35,611 bases of DNA from positions 1 through 35,611 of the forward strand of contig NZ_JAAAHS010000032.1 of assembly GCF_009908195.1 (NCBI RefSeq). The letters run 5' to 3'. The stretch's first letter is position 1. Every line of letters starts with the position of its first letter. A program made the translations under genes and the position numbers. Origin of the DNA: Streptomyces boluensis (GTDB lineage: Bacteria; Actinomycetota; Actinomycetes; Streptomycetales; Streptomycetaceae). Shown here piece by piece: positions 22,691 to 31,025 of this stretch. The notes below the pieces were generated by a model. The model was not told the origin of the DNA. It did not search any database and worked only from the letters and a program-made list of their open reading frames with translations.

Positions 22691-23515
22691 TCAGGTAATC
22701 GGGGTTGGGTGTGCGCAGCCGACTACCTTCGTGCAGACCGGTCGTCGACGGCAGAGCTGCGGGGAGGGACCGTTGAGGTACAGGCGCTTGAAATAAATCA
22801 AGACGAGGTGCACCCACCACGTCGGCTCCACCCCGTCTGGGATGGTGACTTGGTACTCGTTGGCGGTGATCAGAGAGCGGAACTCGGCCGAACGGGCGTG
22901 AACGACCGCTTCGAGGACATGCCGCATCCGTTCGTGAGCCACGGGGCCCGACGGGAGGGCGATGCCCAGAATGGGCGCCAGCTTGGTGACCATGCCGGAG
23001 TCCACCGGGATGATGCCGCAGTGGTACCCGCGGGCGGTGAGCAGTGCGCACTGAGCGACCTTGAAGGACGCACCCCGCACCCGCGTGGCGAAGTCGAGAA
23101 CCAGGCTGTCGAGATCCGCCGACTCCGCGGTCGGATCGACCCCCTCCTCCTCCCAGCCCTGGAGCAGCTTGGCGAGGGAGCGCATGTAGCCGATCCGGGC
23201 CTGCGGCAGGCCAATGGGGCGCACCAGCGAGGCCAACTCGGCGTCCTTGCTTGCGACGAGGCCGTCGAAGCCACGGGAATCCGCCGATGTGATCACCCTG
23301 GCGTAGGTGTCCACCATTCGGTAGGAGATCCGGGAGGACCAGCCGGCGGCGAGCATCCGTACCCGCGGATCGCCGAACGAGGTCGGCCACCATCGGTTCT
23401 CGTCGTGATTGGCCTCCACCTCAGTCCGCACGTCCGGCAGACCGGCGGCGCGAGCAACCAGTCGGTGGACGCGCCGAACTTCAAGCGGCGTCGGCTTCAC
23501 GCGTTCGATCGTCAT
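22691..23515 (-). CDS. HhH-GPD (DNA glycosylase-like) protein
   Basis: 274 residues resembling endonuclease III-type glycosylases. The middle reads LVRPIGLPQARIGYMRSLAK (the Ile-rich pre-HhH helix region), then FATRVRGASFKVAQCALLTA (hairpin-helix-hairpin with Lys) and IIPVDSGMVTKLAPILGI (the conserved Asp of PVD). Near the end LCRRRPVCTKVVGC looks like a partial or altered 4Fe-4S loop with three Cys. HhH-GPD enzymes cut the base-sugar bond in DNA. Here the HhH glycines are poor (RGAS rather than GVG), so it may have taken a non-repair role. ATG at 23515 overlaps the upstream stop (ATGA). The family assignment is moderate. Confidence 0.68.
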   Translation of the reverse strand: MTIERVKPTPLEVRRVHRLVARAAGLPDVRTEVEANHDENRWWPTSFGDPRVRMLAAGWSSRISYRMVDTYARVITSADSRGFDGLVASKDAELASLVRPIGLPQARIGYMRSLAKLLQGWEEEGVDPTAESADLDSLVLDFATRVRGASFKVAQCALLTARGYHCGIIPVDSGMVTKLAPILGIALPSGPVAHERMRHVLEAVVHARSAEFRSLITANEYQVTIPDGVEPTWWVHLVLIYFKRLYLNGPSPQLCRRRPVCTKVVGCAHPTPIT

Positions 23516-24222
23516 GATCCGACTCCAGCAGGAACTCGGGCGGCCAGCAGTGCCATGGCGAGATTGGACGACAGCACCGGCTTTCCGAACCGGTGCTCCA
23601 GCTCGGCGATCACCGGCAACGTGTGCCACCCGGTGCACGAAAGGATCACCGCTCCAGCGACATTGAGGGCACCCTGCGGTAGCTGCTCCACCAGGGCAAG
23701 GACCTGGTCGGGAGTGACGTCGGGGTAGCCGTCGGTCAGGCCCAGACTCGTATGGGCCAAGACCTCCACGCCGGCCTCGGTGAACGCCGCAGCTTCCGCT
23801 TTGGTCACCGGCCCGGGGTACGGCGTGACGAGGACTACACGCGCCACGGCCGCCTCGGTCAGAGCCTGCAGGAGGGCGTCGAAGGCGGTGAACACGCCGC
23901 TCGGTAGCGGCGGGCCACCGGTGAAGTGCGCCGACGTGCATGCCAGCATCGCCACATCGAGCGGGATGTGCGACAACGAGTCCAGCGCCTGAACCGATGA
24001 CTCGCGCAGCCCGTGCCAGAAGGAGGCGTCGATCGCCGTCGTTCGGGACGCGGGCACGAGCCGTGTGTGGTGGAAGATCGTGTGGCGCAGGCCGAGGCGG
24101 GCCAGCTCGGTCTCCACGGCGACGTTGGCCCAGGGCAGCAGGAGACCTGCACGGATGGTGCGATCCGCCGTCGCATCCAGGGCCGCCAGGGTCGTGAGCG
24201 TCCCGTCAGGAAGCGGATGCAA
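23512..24222 (-). CDS. Asp/Glu racemase or maleate isomerase-like protein
   Basis: 236 residues of the Asp/Glu/hydantoin racemase superfamily, closest in layout to maleate cis-trans isomerase/arylmalonate decarboxylase. Seen: AGLLLPWANVAVETELARLG at the N-terminus, the first catalytic Cys in AMLACTSAHFTGG (Cys95), VVLVTPYPGPVTKAE, and the second in AVILSCTGWHTLP (Cys196). Both Cys are present, which fits racemisation or isomerisation rather than the one-Cys decarboxylases. The start is TTG at 24222, with GGAGAA four bases upstream; no other in-frame start precedes the first strand. It overlaps the radical SAM gene by 17 bases. Confidence 0.83.
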   Translation of the reverse strand: MHPLPDGTLTTLAALDATADRTIRAGLLLPWANVAVETELARLGLRHTIFHHTRLVPASRTTAIDASFWHGLRESSVQALDSLSHIPLDVAMLACTSAHFTGGPPLPSGVFTAFDALLQALTEAAVARVVLVTPYPGPVTKAEAAAFTEAGVEVLAHTSLGLTDGYPDVTPDQVLALVEQLPQGALNVAGAVILSCTGWHTLPVIAELEHRFGKPVLSSNLAMALLAARVPAGVGS

Positions 24223-25726
24223 CGCGTTCTCCGAAGATCATGCGCGGCGAGTGGCCGGTGACCACCAGGTCACCGGTGGTACCGAGCGGCACCGCGGTAC
24301 CGCGCTCGACAACCTGGATGGAGTACGAGCCCAGCCGTCGCCAGTAAGTGCCCTCTTCGCTGATGAAGTAGGAGTGGAGTCCGGGCACCCGAAGGCCGGT
24401 TGGGTACACCCGCTCCTTCATCGGCTGATCCCAGGTGAAGTCGATGTCGGCTTTCCATGACGTGAAGTGCTCGGCCGACGGCAGCGGCCCGCGCTCACTG
24501 AGTGCGGCGAGCGGGGTACCAGGGAACGCCCTCGCAAGACGCACGTTCGTCCGGTGGCATAGAAGGCCAGCTTCGAGAATCCCGGCTAGGCCGCGAAGGT
24601 TCGCCACATGAGTGCTGTGGGTCTCCCCTGGGAGGCCGTATATCAGGTTCAGGCCGGGGAGGAGCATCGGCAGGCCACCGGGGCCGCGAGCGGCACCCGC
24701 CGTGTTCACGTGCTCGACGGCGCGCACCAGGACTTCGGGTGTGCAGGTGAGGGTGTTGCGCTCGATGACGGCAGGGTCGAAGCTCTCGATGCCCATCGGC
24801 GCGCAGTTGCCCTCCGTGCAGAAGTCCGCCACGAGCTTGGCGATGCGCAAGCCGACGGGCGCGGCCACGGCCAACGGATCGGCGTTGTCGATGTGGAGCA
24901 CCTCCAGCTCGGGGCAGTGCTCGCGGATGCCGCTGAGCAGGGCGCGGATCGCGTCCTCGTCCCGGTTGCGGTAGGAGAAGAAGCAGGTCTGCTGGCCGAG
25001 TCGGAAGTTGCGAACGCCGGCAGCGTAGAGCTGTGCTGCCTCGGCGACGACATCGTCGACTTCGCGGAAGGCGACGAGGGGCGACTTCGCAGGTTCGTTG
25101 CAGAAGTCGCAGAACTTGCGTCGGGTGCAGCCGCGGTACAGCTCCAGCTCGGCGATCGGACGCCAGGGCATCTGCTCGACGAGGCCGGCGAACGAGTCGC
25201 GCTCGCGTCGCATCTGCTCATAGTCGGCCGGGCGCCGACTGCCGAGCAGCAGCTCGCCGGACGTCACGGTATGGGTGTGGACGGCGTCGAACACCCCGGC
25301 GTACTCCGCAGGGGAGGCCAGAGCGTAGGCGGACAGAGGTCCGAGGAGATAGCGGCGACCCCGCGTGCAGGCGAGCGCGCGGGCGATCTCCTCGAACGAC
25401 CCGTTCACGGCGTGCAGATGGACGGACGGCACCGCGTCTCCGGCGATGACGATCACGATCTCGGCGTCCCGCAGGAGCTGAATGGCGGCGTCCCGGTTGA
25501 CGGTGGCGGAGTACGTGAGCCGATCGCTCTGGGGCGGTTCGACGGTGGGCTTGCCTCCGGCCAGGCACCAGCGAACGTCGTCGATGGTCACGTACCGGAC
25601 ATCCGCCTCCGGCCGGGCCCGCCGCAGTGCCGACCAGGCGTTCCGGACGTAGGTCGACAGGTAGGGCGGTACGCCGAGGCCGCTCGGCTCGACGGTGAAG
25701 CAGTCCAAGATCACTACGGGCTGCAA
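24206..25726 (-). CDS. Radical SAM enzyme with a CX5CX2C cluster motif
   Basis: 506 residues. An N-terminal Rossmann-like region (about 1-165; MQPVVILDCFTVEPSGLGVP, IVIVIAGDAVP) precedes a radical SAM barrel. The cluster motif is ELYRGCTRRKFCDFC, Cys200, Cys206 and Cys209, with five residues between the first two instead of three; related multi-domain radical SAM proteins carry similar extended loops. IYGLPGET, the SAM-contacting glycine strand, follows further on. First gene of the seven-gene leftward operon, so it is probably its lead enzyme. The start is TTG at 25726 with GGAGGGAG six bases upstream. Product and substrate are unknown. Confidence 0.88.
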   Translation of the reverse strand: MQPVVILDCFTVEPSGLGVPPYLSTYVRNAWSALRRARPEADVRYVTIDDVRWCLAGGKPTVEPPQSDRLTYSATVNRDAAIQLLRDAEIVIVIAGDAVPSVHLHAVNGSFEEIARALACTRGRRYLLGPLSAYALASPAEYAGVFDAVHTHTVTSGELLLGSRRPADYEQMRRERDSFAGLVEQMPWRPIAELELYRGCTRRKFCDFCNEPAKSPLVAFREVDDVVAEAAQLYAAGVRNFRLGQQTCFFSYRNRDEDAIRALLSGIREHCPELEVLHIDNADPLAVAAPVGLRIAKLVADFCTEGNCAPMGIESFDPAVIERNTLTCTPEVLVRAVEHVNTAGAARGPGGLPMLLPGLNLIYGLPGETHSTHVANLRGLAGILEAGLLCHRTNVRLARAFPGTPLAALSERGPLPSAEHFTSWKADIDFTWDQPMKERVYPTGLRVPGLHSYFISEEGTYWRRLGSYSIQVVERGTAVPLGTTGDLVVTGHSPRMIFGERVASAS

Positions 25727-25935
25727 TGGGTTCTCCCTCCAGGGCGGCCGGGTGCCGGTGGTGCTGTAACGGCGTCCTCGCCGGGAGGCGTGAGCCCCAC
25801 AGCCCTCTCAGTGTCAGCGCGGGCGGAGTTCGGGAGGAGGGAGTGACAGGGTTGTTCGGTTGTACGGGGGTTGTGTTTCGTGGCTCTGTGTCCGAAGGCT
25901 GGGACGCAGCGTGAGCCACAAGGCATCATCTGCAC
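25727..25935. promoter_or_regulatory. Divergent promoter region, radical SAM operon and HTH-TPR regulator
   Basis: 209 bases between outward-reading genes must drive both the seven-gene operon and the regulator. GGAGGGAG for the radical SAM gene lies at its edge. I see no convincing -35/-10 pair or long inverted repeat in it. Confidence 0.5.
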
Positions 25936-27324
25936 ATGGGTAGTTCGAGGGGGAGCGGAGAGGCCAATGCCGCGTTCGCGGCAGTGCTCGGGGAGGCTGG
26001 CTGTTCGCACGCCGCTTTGGCGCGCAAGGTAAATGAGCTTGGTGCGCTACAGGGCGAGGTCTCCCGCTATGACAAGGCATCGGTATCCCGTTGGCTCGGA
26101 AAGGGGATGAACCCGCGAGGCCGCGCCCCGGAGTTCATCGCCGCTGCCTTGGCCTGGTTCTTAGGCCGCCCCGTATCCCCCGTGGATATCGGCTTTGTTG
26201 AGCAGTCCCAACGCCCCGTGGTCGCGAGGGCTTTGACGTACCGTGAAGATGTGGGTGAAACACTTCATACGCTCGCGGAGCTCGGTTCGACCGATGTCTC
26301 GCGGCGCAGCCTCCTCGGAGCGGCGCCGTACGTCGCGACAGCCCTTCTAGACCCTCAACGGCAGTGGTTGCTGTGGCTCTTGGAGGACGAGCAAGCCCCC
26401 CGGCTAGCCGTAGTTGCCGGCAGCGGCCCTGCCGCGCAGGTCCAGGCGATGATCGAGATGTTCGACGAGATGGACAACCGCTTCGGCGGCGGTGGAGTCC
26501 GAGCGAGCATCGTGCACTATCTGAGCACCGAAGTCGCCCCCATGCTGCAGCAGCGCAACTTGCCCCAGCATCAGCGCCGCCTCCTGTACACCTCGGCTGC
26601 GAAACTAGCGGCGATGGCTGGGTGGTGCTCGTACGACTCCGCCGACTACGGGCTCGCGGAGCGCTACATGATCCAGTCGCTGAGGCTGTGCGCCGAGGGC
26701 GGCGACCGCGTACTCGGAGGGCAGATCCTGGCTGGCATGTCGCACCTCGCCACCAGCCTCGGGAACCCCGCCGAAGGCGTTTCGTTGGCGAGAGCGGGTA
26801 TCGCGACCGCCAAGTCGACGGGAAGCCCGCTCGGGCTCATGCGCTTGCACGCCATGGCCGCCCGCGGGTACGCCGTCCTAGGCGATTCCCAGCGCGCGAC
26901 GGCATCCCTCCTGGCGGCTAGCAGGGACCTGGACGCCAGCCGGGGCCCTGCCGAGGAATCGTCGTGGGTTCGCTTCCTGGACCACCACTATCTGGAGGCC
27001 GAAGCTGCCCTGGTCCATCGCGATCTCAACGAAGCGGGGCAGTCCGAGCGCCTCGCCCTGGCGTCCGTCGAGGCGAACGGCGACCGTCGCCGTCGGCAGG
27101 CCATCAGTCGCTCGGTGCTCGCGACGGCGTTCCTCCAGCAGAACAGACTGGACGAGGCAGTCGGCACCGCGAGCAACGCCGTGGACCTGCTCGCCGGAGT
27201 CCACAGCGAGCGGTCTGTCCAAGCGCTTCGCGATTTCCGTGCACGTCTTGCTCCTCACCGAGGCGAAGCCGTTGTCCGCGACTTCGAGCGGAAGGCTCGT
27301 CCGGTACTCGGCACAGCTGCCTGA
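25936..27324 (+). CDS. XRE-HTH/TPR transcriptional regulator
   Basis: 462 residues with an N-terminal HTH (FAAVLGEAGCSHAALARKVN, then YDKASVSRWLGKGMNPRGR) followed by a hinge (TDVSRRSLLGAAPYVATALL) and TPR-like helices to the C-terminus (LYTSAAKLAAMAGWCSYDSA, GGQILAGMSHLATSLG). It is the intact form of the architecture that is broken at 5990-7379. It is divergent from the radical SAM operon and is the natural candidate to control it, but that is inference from position. It converges with the SDR gene, leaving nine bases between the stops. Confidence 0.85.
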   Translation: MGSSRGSGEANAAFAAVLGEAGCSHAALARKVNELGALQGEVSRYDKASVSRWLGKGMNPRGRAPEFIAAALAWFLGRPVSPVDIGFVEQSQRPVVARALTYREDVGETLHTLAELGSTDVSRRSLLGAAPYVATALLDPQRQWLLWLLEDEQAPRLAVVAGSGPAAQVQAMIEMFDEMDNRFGGGGVRASIVHYLSTEVAPMLQQRNLPQHQRRLLYTSAAKLAAMAGWCSYDSADYGLAERYMIQSLRLCAEGGDRVLGGQILAGMSHLATSLGNPAEGVSLARAGIATAKSTGSPLGLMRLHAMAARGYAVLGDSQRATASLLAASRDLDASRGPAEESSWVRFLDHHYLEAEAALVHRDLNEAGQSERLALASVEANGDRRRRQAISRSVLATAFLQQNRLDEAVGTASNAVDLLAGVHSERSVQALRDFRARLAPHRGEAVVRDFERKARPVLGTAA

Positions 27325-27333
27325 CGTTGTCGG

Positions 27334-28143
27334 TCAGTACCCTTCCGGCGTCGGCGCGTTCTGGCCCTTGTCCACGGGCAGGTTGACCCCGGTCACCGCT
27401 CTCGACTGGTCCGAGAGGAGGAAGGCGATCACATCCGCCACCTCCTCCGGCCGCACCAGCTCTCCCGCTGGGAACTCCGAGCGGAACCGTGCGAAGGCCG
27501 GCGGGTCCTCCTGGCGCATCCGGTCCCATCGTTTGCCCGGGATGAGCATTGACCCGGGCGAGACTGCGTTCACGCGGATTCCGTCCCTGGCCAGCTCTCT
27601 GGCCAGGGACGTCACCATGTGAATCTGGGCTGCCTTCGCTGACCCGTACTGAGCCTGCGGACCCGGCTTCCACCCGGAGACCGAGGCCACCACGACGATC
27701 GATCCGCCGCCGGTTTCCCGTAGGTGTGGGGTACTCGCTGCGACCAGCCGGGCGACGTGGCCGACGTTCATCTCCCACGTCGCTGCCCAGTCCTCGGGGG
27801 ATGCCTCGGTGATTCCCCGCCCGCGTGCACCGCCTGCGCACGCGACGACGCCGTCCACCCCGCCCAGCATTGAGACGGCGTCCTCTACGAACCGCTCCAG
27901 CAACTCCGGTACGGATACGTCCAGAGACCGCGCGAACAGAGCAGCCGGCGTATCCAGCGAACTGCGGAGTGCTTCCAGCGACTCAGGCTTTCGGGCGCAC
28001 GTCGCCACCCGCGCTCCTTCGGACAGGAGCAGTCGCACCACGTGCTCGCCGAGCCCTCTGGAGCCTCCTGTCACCACAATGCGGCGGCCCGCGAACTGCC
28101 CTGTCGCACCTCGCTGTTCGCGGTCATGCCCTGCATCCGTCAT
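27334..28143 (-). CDS. Short-chain dehydrogenase/reductase (SDR)
   Basis: A 269-residue NAD(P)-dependent oxidoreductase of the classical SDR family. Cofactor motif TGGSRGLG at 25-32, ACAGG at about 101-105 (NNAG equivalent), the catalytic Ser in VVASVSGW (154 or 156), Tyr166 and Lys170 in YGSAK, and the C-terminal signature VIAFLLSDQSRAVTGVNLPV then DKGQ. GAAGGG precedes the ATG at 28143. Its substrate is unknown. It could belong to either neighbouring biosynthetic unit or act alone. Confidence 0.92.
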   Translation of the reverse strand: MTDAGHDREQRGATGQFAGRRIVVTGGSRGLGEHVVRLLLSEGARVATCARKPESLEALRSSLDTPAALFARSLDVSVPELLERFVEDAVSMLGGVDGVVACAGGARGRGITEASPEDWAATWEMNVGHVARLVAASTPHLRETGGGSIVVVASVSGWKPGPQAQYGSAKAAQIHMVTSLARELARDGIRVNAVSPGSMLIPGKRWDRMRQEDPPAFARFRSEFPAGELVRPEEVADVIAFLLSDQSRAVTGVNLPVDKGQNAPTPEGY

Positions 28144-28424
28144 CTGCGCAACCCTTCACCAACCGTGCCAACCCGCGTGGTCGAAGACATCCTGCATGCA
28201 CCCTTCCTGGCCACGGTGCCGCAGCGGTTCCCTTGTGGACGTACCCGGCCCGGGGCCAACCGGCAGCAGTGATCAGCCGGCATTGGCGTATCGGATTCGG
28301 GTGACGAAACGAACCCGGGCCGGCAGCTCACCACCGCTCAACAGTCGAACCCGGGTCAGGCGGTCCCCAACACGAAGTGAGAGCCAGCGGCACCCCGCGC
28401 TCCTCTCCCGACTAGGGAGTCACC

Positions 28425-28997
28425 ATGTCCCAGGCACCACACCAGCGAGACACGCTCACGCTGGCCGACACTCCCACGGCTGTGGGCCTGGCGCGGCTGC
28501 ATGCCGCCGACGTCCTCTCCCATTGGGGCGTGCCCTCGGACGTCGTGGAGACGGTGCAGCTCATCGTTTCCGAGCTGACCACCAACGCGGTACGGCACCC
28601 CAAGGAGAAGGAGAGCGAGGAGGTTTCGCTGTTTTCTTCGCGGTTCGACGTGCAGACCTTCGAGCTGACGTTGGAGATGGTCCGTGACGCCGTCAGGGTG
28701 TCGGTGTGTGACCGCGACGTTAGGCCGCCCGTGCTGAAGGAACCCGGGGTTGAGGCGACGGGCGGACGAGGGGTCTTGATCGTTGCGATGATGAGCAGTC
28801 GCTGGGGCCACTACCCGGCGCGAGGCATGCCCGGCAAGGTGGTGTGGGCCGAGGCTGGCCTTAGCCCCGGGAGTCGCGTCGGTGAGAGCGAGAGCCTGGA
28901 GCGGCCACCGGGCCGACCTCCGTCGACCGGGCGCAGACGGCCACAGACCGACCCGCACTTGCTCGGCCGCGTGCTCGTCGGCGTCAGGGATCTCTGA
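28425..28997 (+). CDS. ATP-binding HATPase (anti-sigma-factor-like) protein
   Basis: A 190-residue stand-alone GHKL/HATPase_c domain like the RsbW/SpoIIAB-type proteins that abound in Streptomyces. N box QLIVSELTTNAVRH (45-58), D-box-like VSVCDRDVRPP and G box GGRGVLIVAMM are present. The last 45 residues are a basic, Pro/Arg-rich tail. AGGGAG lies upstream of the ATG. Such proteins bind a sigma factor or an anti-anti-sigma partner; none is encoded here. Confidence 0.87.
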   Translation: MSQAPHQRDTLTLADTPTAVGLARLHAADVLSHWGVPSDVVETVQLIVSELTTNAVRHPKEKESEEVSLFSSRFDVQTFELTLEMVRDAVRVSVCDRDVRPPVLKEPGVEATGGRGVLIVAMMSSRWGHYPARGMPGKVVWAEAGLSPGSRVGESESLERPPGRPPSTGRRRPQTDPHLLGRVLVGVRDL

Positions 28998-29363
28998 GCC
29001 GTGGACGCGGCAAAGGGGGTCGGGTCGGTTCGCCAGGAGTCGAGGCTGTCCTCCTGAGAACGTCGCCTGTTCGACGGGGTACGGATGGCGAGTCCAGAGG
29101 CGCGGGCGGCGATAGCAGCGACGCCCCGTCACCGGGTGCGGCGTCCCGCCATCCTCTCTGGCGGGACGCCGCCCATCCTCAGCTAAGCGTGTGGTCGCCC
29201 TCGGACTGCCACTGAGCCCCCTCCGAGTTCTGCCCCTCATCCTCCGCGCGAAGAACTCGGCGCGCCTCGTGACCGGGCTGCTGTCCGCTCTGGACGCCGC
29301 CCTTCCCGACCCGTCCGTCCTGGGCGGCAACACCAGTAACCCCCTGATTGAAGGGACTACCGA
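28998..29363. other. Intergenic stretch between HATPase and DUF6082 genes
   Basis: 366 bases with a strong hairpin at 29138-29172 and no gene I can support. The 190 bases after the hairpin probably hold the promoter of the DUF6082 gene; GAAGGG lies ten bases before its ATG. Confidence 0.6.
29138..29172 (+). terminator. Hairpin terminator after the HATPase gene
   Basis: A perfect 14-bp stem, GCGGCGTCCCGCCA (29138-29151) with TGGCGGGACGCCGC (29159-29172), around a 7-base loop. Confidence 0.78.
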
Positions 29364-29831
29364 ATGAAGATTGGTACCGCGGTACTGCTCGCGGGCACGG
29401 CTGTCGCCGGGGTCGGCATGGCTCGCCTGCTCCAGGAGGCAAAGAGCCAGTGGGAGAGGACCGAAGCGACCCTCGCCCGGAACCAGTTGGACTGGCTGAC
29501 ACAGATCTCCACGGATCCCGCGGTGGCGTCGAAGTGGGCGCCCGCCGGAATGGCGGTCGAGGAGTACATGGGGCTGATGTCCGCCAACTCCCTGCTCTGC
29601 AGCTTCAGTCTGCGTGACCGGCTGGGCCGTGTGAGCAAGCGTCAGCGGGACCTCTACGCCTCGATGATCATGGACAGTGATGTCGCCCGGCGGTACTGGG
29701 ACAAGTTCGGGCACCTGCGCGTTCAGGAGGCGGTGGGAGACCCGCATGCCGAGCAGTTCAACGACGCTCTGGTGAGGGCTGCGGACAGGGTCGCGCGGGC
29801 CGATCGCCAGGACGGGCCCGCTCCCGCCTGA
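29364..29831 (+). CDS. DUF6082-family membrane-anchored protein
   Basis: A 155-residue protein with one N-terminal hydrophobic segment (AVLLAGTAVAGVGMARLL, about 6-23), then a soluble helical domain: NQLDWLTQISTDPAVASKWA, MSANSLLCSFSLRDRLG and VARRYWDKFGHLRV. This pattern fits DUF6082, a Streptomyces family of unknown function often found near regulators. Stands alone between two hairpins. Confidence 0.75.
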   Translation: MKIGTAVLLAGTAVAGVGMARLLQEAKSQWERTEATLARNQLDWLTQISTDPAVASKWAPAGMAVEEYMGLMSANSLLCSFSLRDRLGRVSKRQRDLYASMIMDSDVARRYWDKFGHLRVQEAVGDPHAEQFNDALVRAADRVARADRQDGPAPA

Positions 29832-30294
29832 CCCGGCCGTGGCCGCGATCACGGCGGGGATCAAGACCGGGCCTTCCTCGCCCGAGGGAGGTGGCGCACC
29901 TGACGGTGTGCCCCGGCCGCGCCTCCGTGGGGGGAGGTTCGCGGCCGGCCCCGCTCCTTCGCCGCTCCCAGATCGGCACAGCGCTAAAGCATCCGGGACC
30001 GGCACGGGATCCCTCACCTCAAGGCGCCAGCAGTACATCCGCCCCGAAGGATGTAGACACCCCGTTCTGTATCTGACCCGCAGGGGCGCCTCCAGGCCGT
30101 CCTCCGCGCGGCTGAACCTGTGAGTCGCCGCGCGGAGGACTCCCCGCCACGCCCGGGGCTCGCTCGGTCTGGCGACGAAGAACCGAGCTGGACGAGTCCC
30201 GTGCCCGCGATATCTGCCGAAACCGATCCGGCTGGCGAGGTCACCGTCCTCACTCGCCGCACCACAACTGCCCCTGCCATAAGAGGAATTCAGC
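29832..30294. other. Intergenic stretch between DUF6082 and DUF5999 genes
   Basis: 463 bases. It contains a long hairpin at 30099-30140. Open frames on both strands have no family signature and no good ribosome binding site. The last 150 bases should contain the promoter of the DUF5999 operon. Confidence 0.6.
30099..30140. terminator. Hairpin between DUF6082 and DUF5999 genes
   Basis: A perfect 14-bp stem, GTCCTCCGCGCGGC (30099-30112) with GCCGCGCGGAGGAC (30127-30140), and a 14-base loop. It lies 268 bases past the DUF6082 stop, so it could be a late terminator or a leader structure of the next operon. Confidence 0.6.
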
Positions 30295-30489
30295 ATGTGC
30301 GACCATCAACCCGTCTGTCCCACCGCCGCAGCCGCCGACCGTGAGGCGGCCCGTCTGACGGCACACCACCCCGAGCAGGGGTGGAGCCTGCTGTGCAACG
30401 GCGTCGTGCTTTTTGAGGACACCGGAGAACTGCTACCCGACGGACGGATCATCAGCCCGCACCGCCCCAAGGTGGCGGTGGCCGCGTGA
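30295..30489 (+). CDS. DUF5999-family small protein, copy 2
   Basis: A 64-residue paralogue of the protein at 10328-10528: MCDHQPVCPTAAAADREAA, HHPEQGWSLLCNGVVLFED, TGELLPDGRIISPHR. It keeps the Trp missing from copy 1. GAGGA precedes the ATG. Its TGA overlaps the GTG of the GntR-like gene, the same junction copy 1 makes with the CPBP gene. Function unknown; the Cys/His pattern could bind metal. Confidence 0.84.
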   Translation: MCDHQPVCPTAAAADREAARLTAHHPEQGWSLLCNGVVLFEDTGELLPDGRIISPHRPKVAVAA

Positions 30490-31025
30490 ACACCCTTGCC
30501 CCCAAGGACCTCGCCGCGGCATGTGCCGCGCTACGCGCCGTCGTCCGCCAACTCCCCTATGACACGGCGCTGCCCCCGGTCGAGGACCTGGCCCGCCGCA
30601 CAGCGCAGACGGTAAAGCTCACCCGGGGAGCAATGCGCGAACTGGACGCCGACGGCGACATCGCCATCCCGCGCCGAGCACCGGTACAGCGGCTGCGCCC
30701 CGACGAGGCACACCCCAAGGACCAGGACCTTGTGCGGGAAGTCCGTGAGGGGATTCTCTCCGGGAGCTACCGGTCCGGTACCCCGCTGCCGACCGGACTT
30801 CTGGCCCGTCGGCACAATCTCGAAACCCGCCGCATGGCACGGGTATGTCGGCCCCTGCTCGGTGCCGGATTTCTCGTCCTCCGGGACGAGTCCGGCGGCC
30901 CCCGTCTTTACGTTGCTGTCCCCGTGCCGGGTGACGGCGATGGTCCCGGGCTGATCCGGGACTACGGCTTGATTAGCGAACATCGGGGCTCCGCCTTGTC
31001 CGCCGAGCCCGCCGGGACGGCGTAA
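30486..31025 (+). CDS. GntR-like winged-helix regulator
   Basis: 179 residues that look like two short winged-helix units. The second (DQDLVREVREGILSGSYRSG then LPTGLLARRHNLETRRMARV followed by CRPLLGAGFLVLRD) matches a GntR DNA-binding domain. The first (LPYDTALPPVEDLARRTAQ then LTRGAMRELDADGDIAI) is a weaker copy of the same pattern. There is no effector domain. GTG start overlapping the DUF5999 stop; its TAA overlaps the next ATG. Regulators of this type commonly control transfer genes on actinomycete plasmids; its target here is unknown. Confidence 0.75.
   Translation: MNTLAPKDLAAACAALRAVVRQLPYDTALPPVEDLARRTAQTVKLTRGAMRELDADGDIAIPRRAPVQRLRPDEAHPKDQDLVREVREGILSGSYRSGTPLPTGLLARRHNLETRRMARVCRPLLGAGFLVLRDESGGPRLYVAVPVPGDGDGPGLIRDYGLISEHRGSALSAEPAGTA

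Noticed and set aside
28356..30296. A 646-codon open frame on the minus strand
   Set aside because: It lies opposite the HATPase and DUF6082 genes, has no recognisable domain, and runs through two hairpin terminators. High-GC DNA gives such frames on the non-coding strand.
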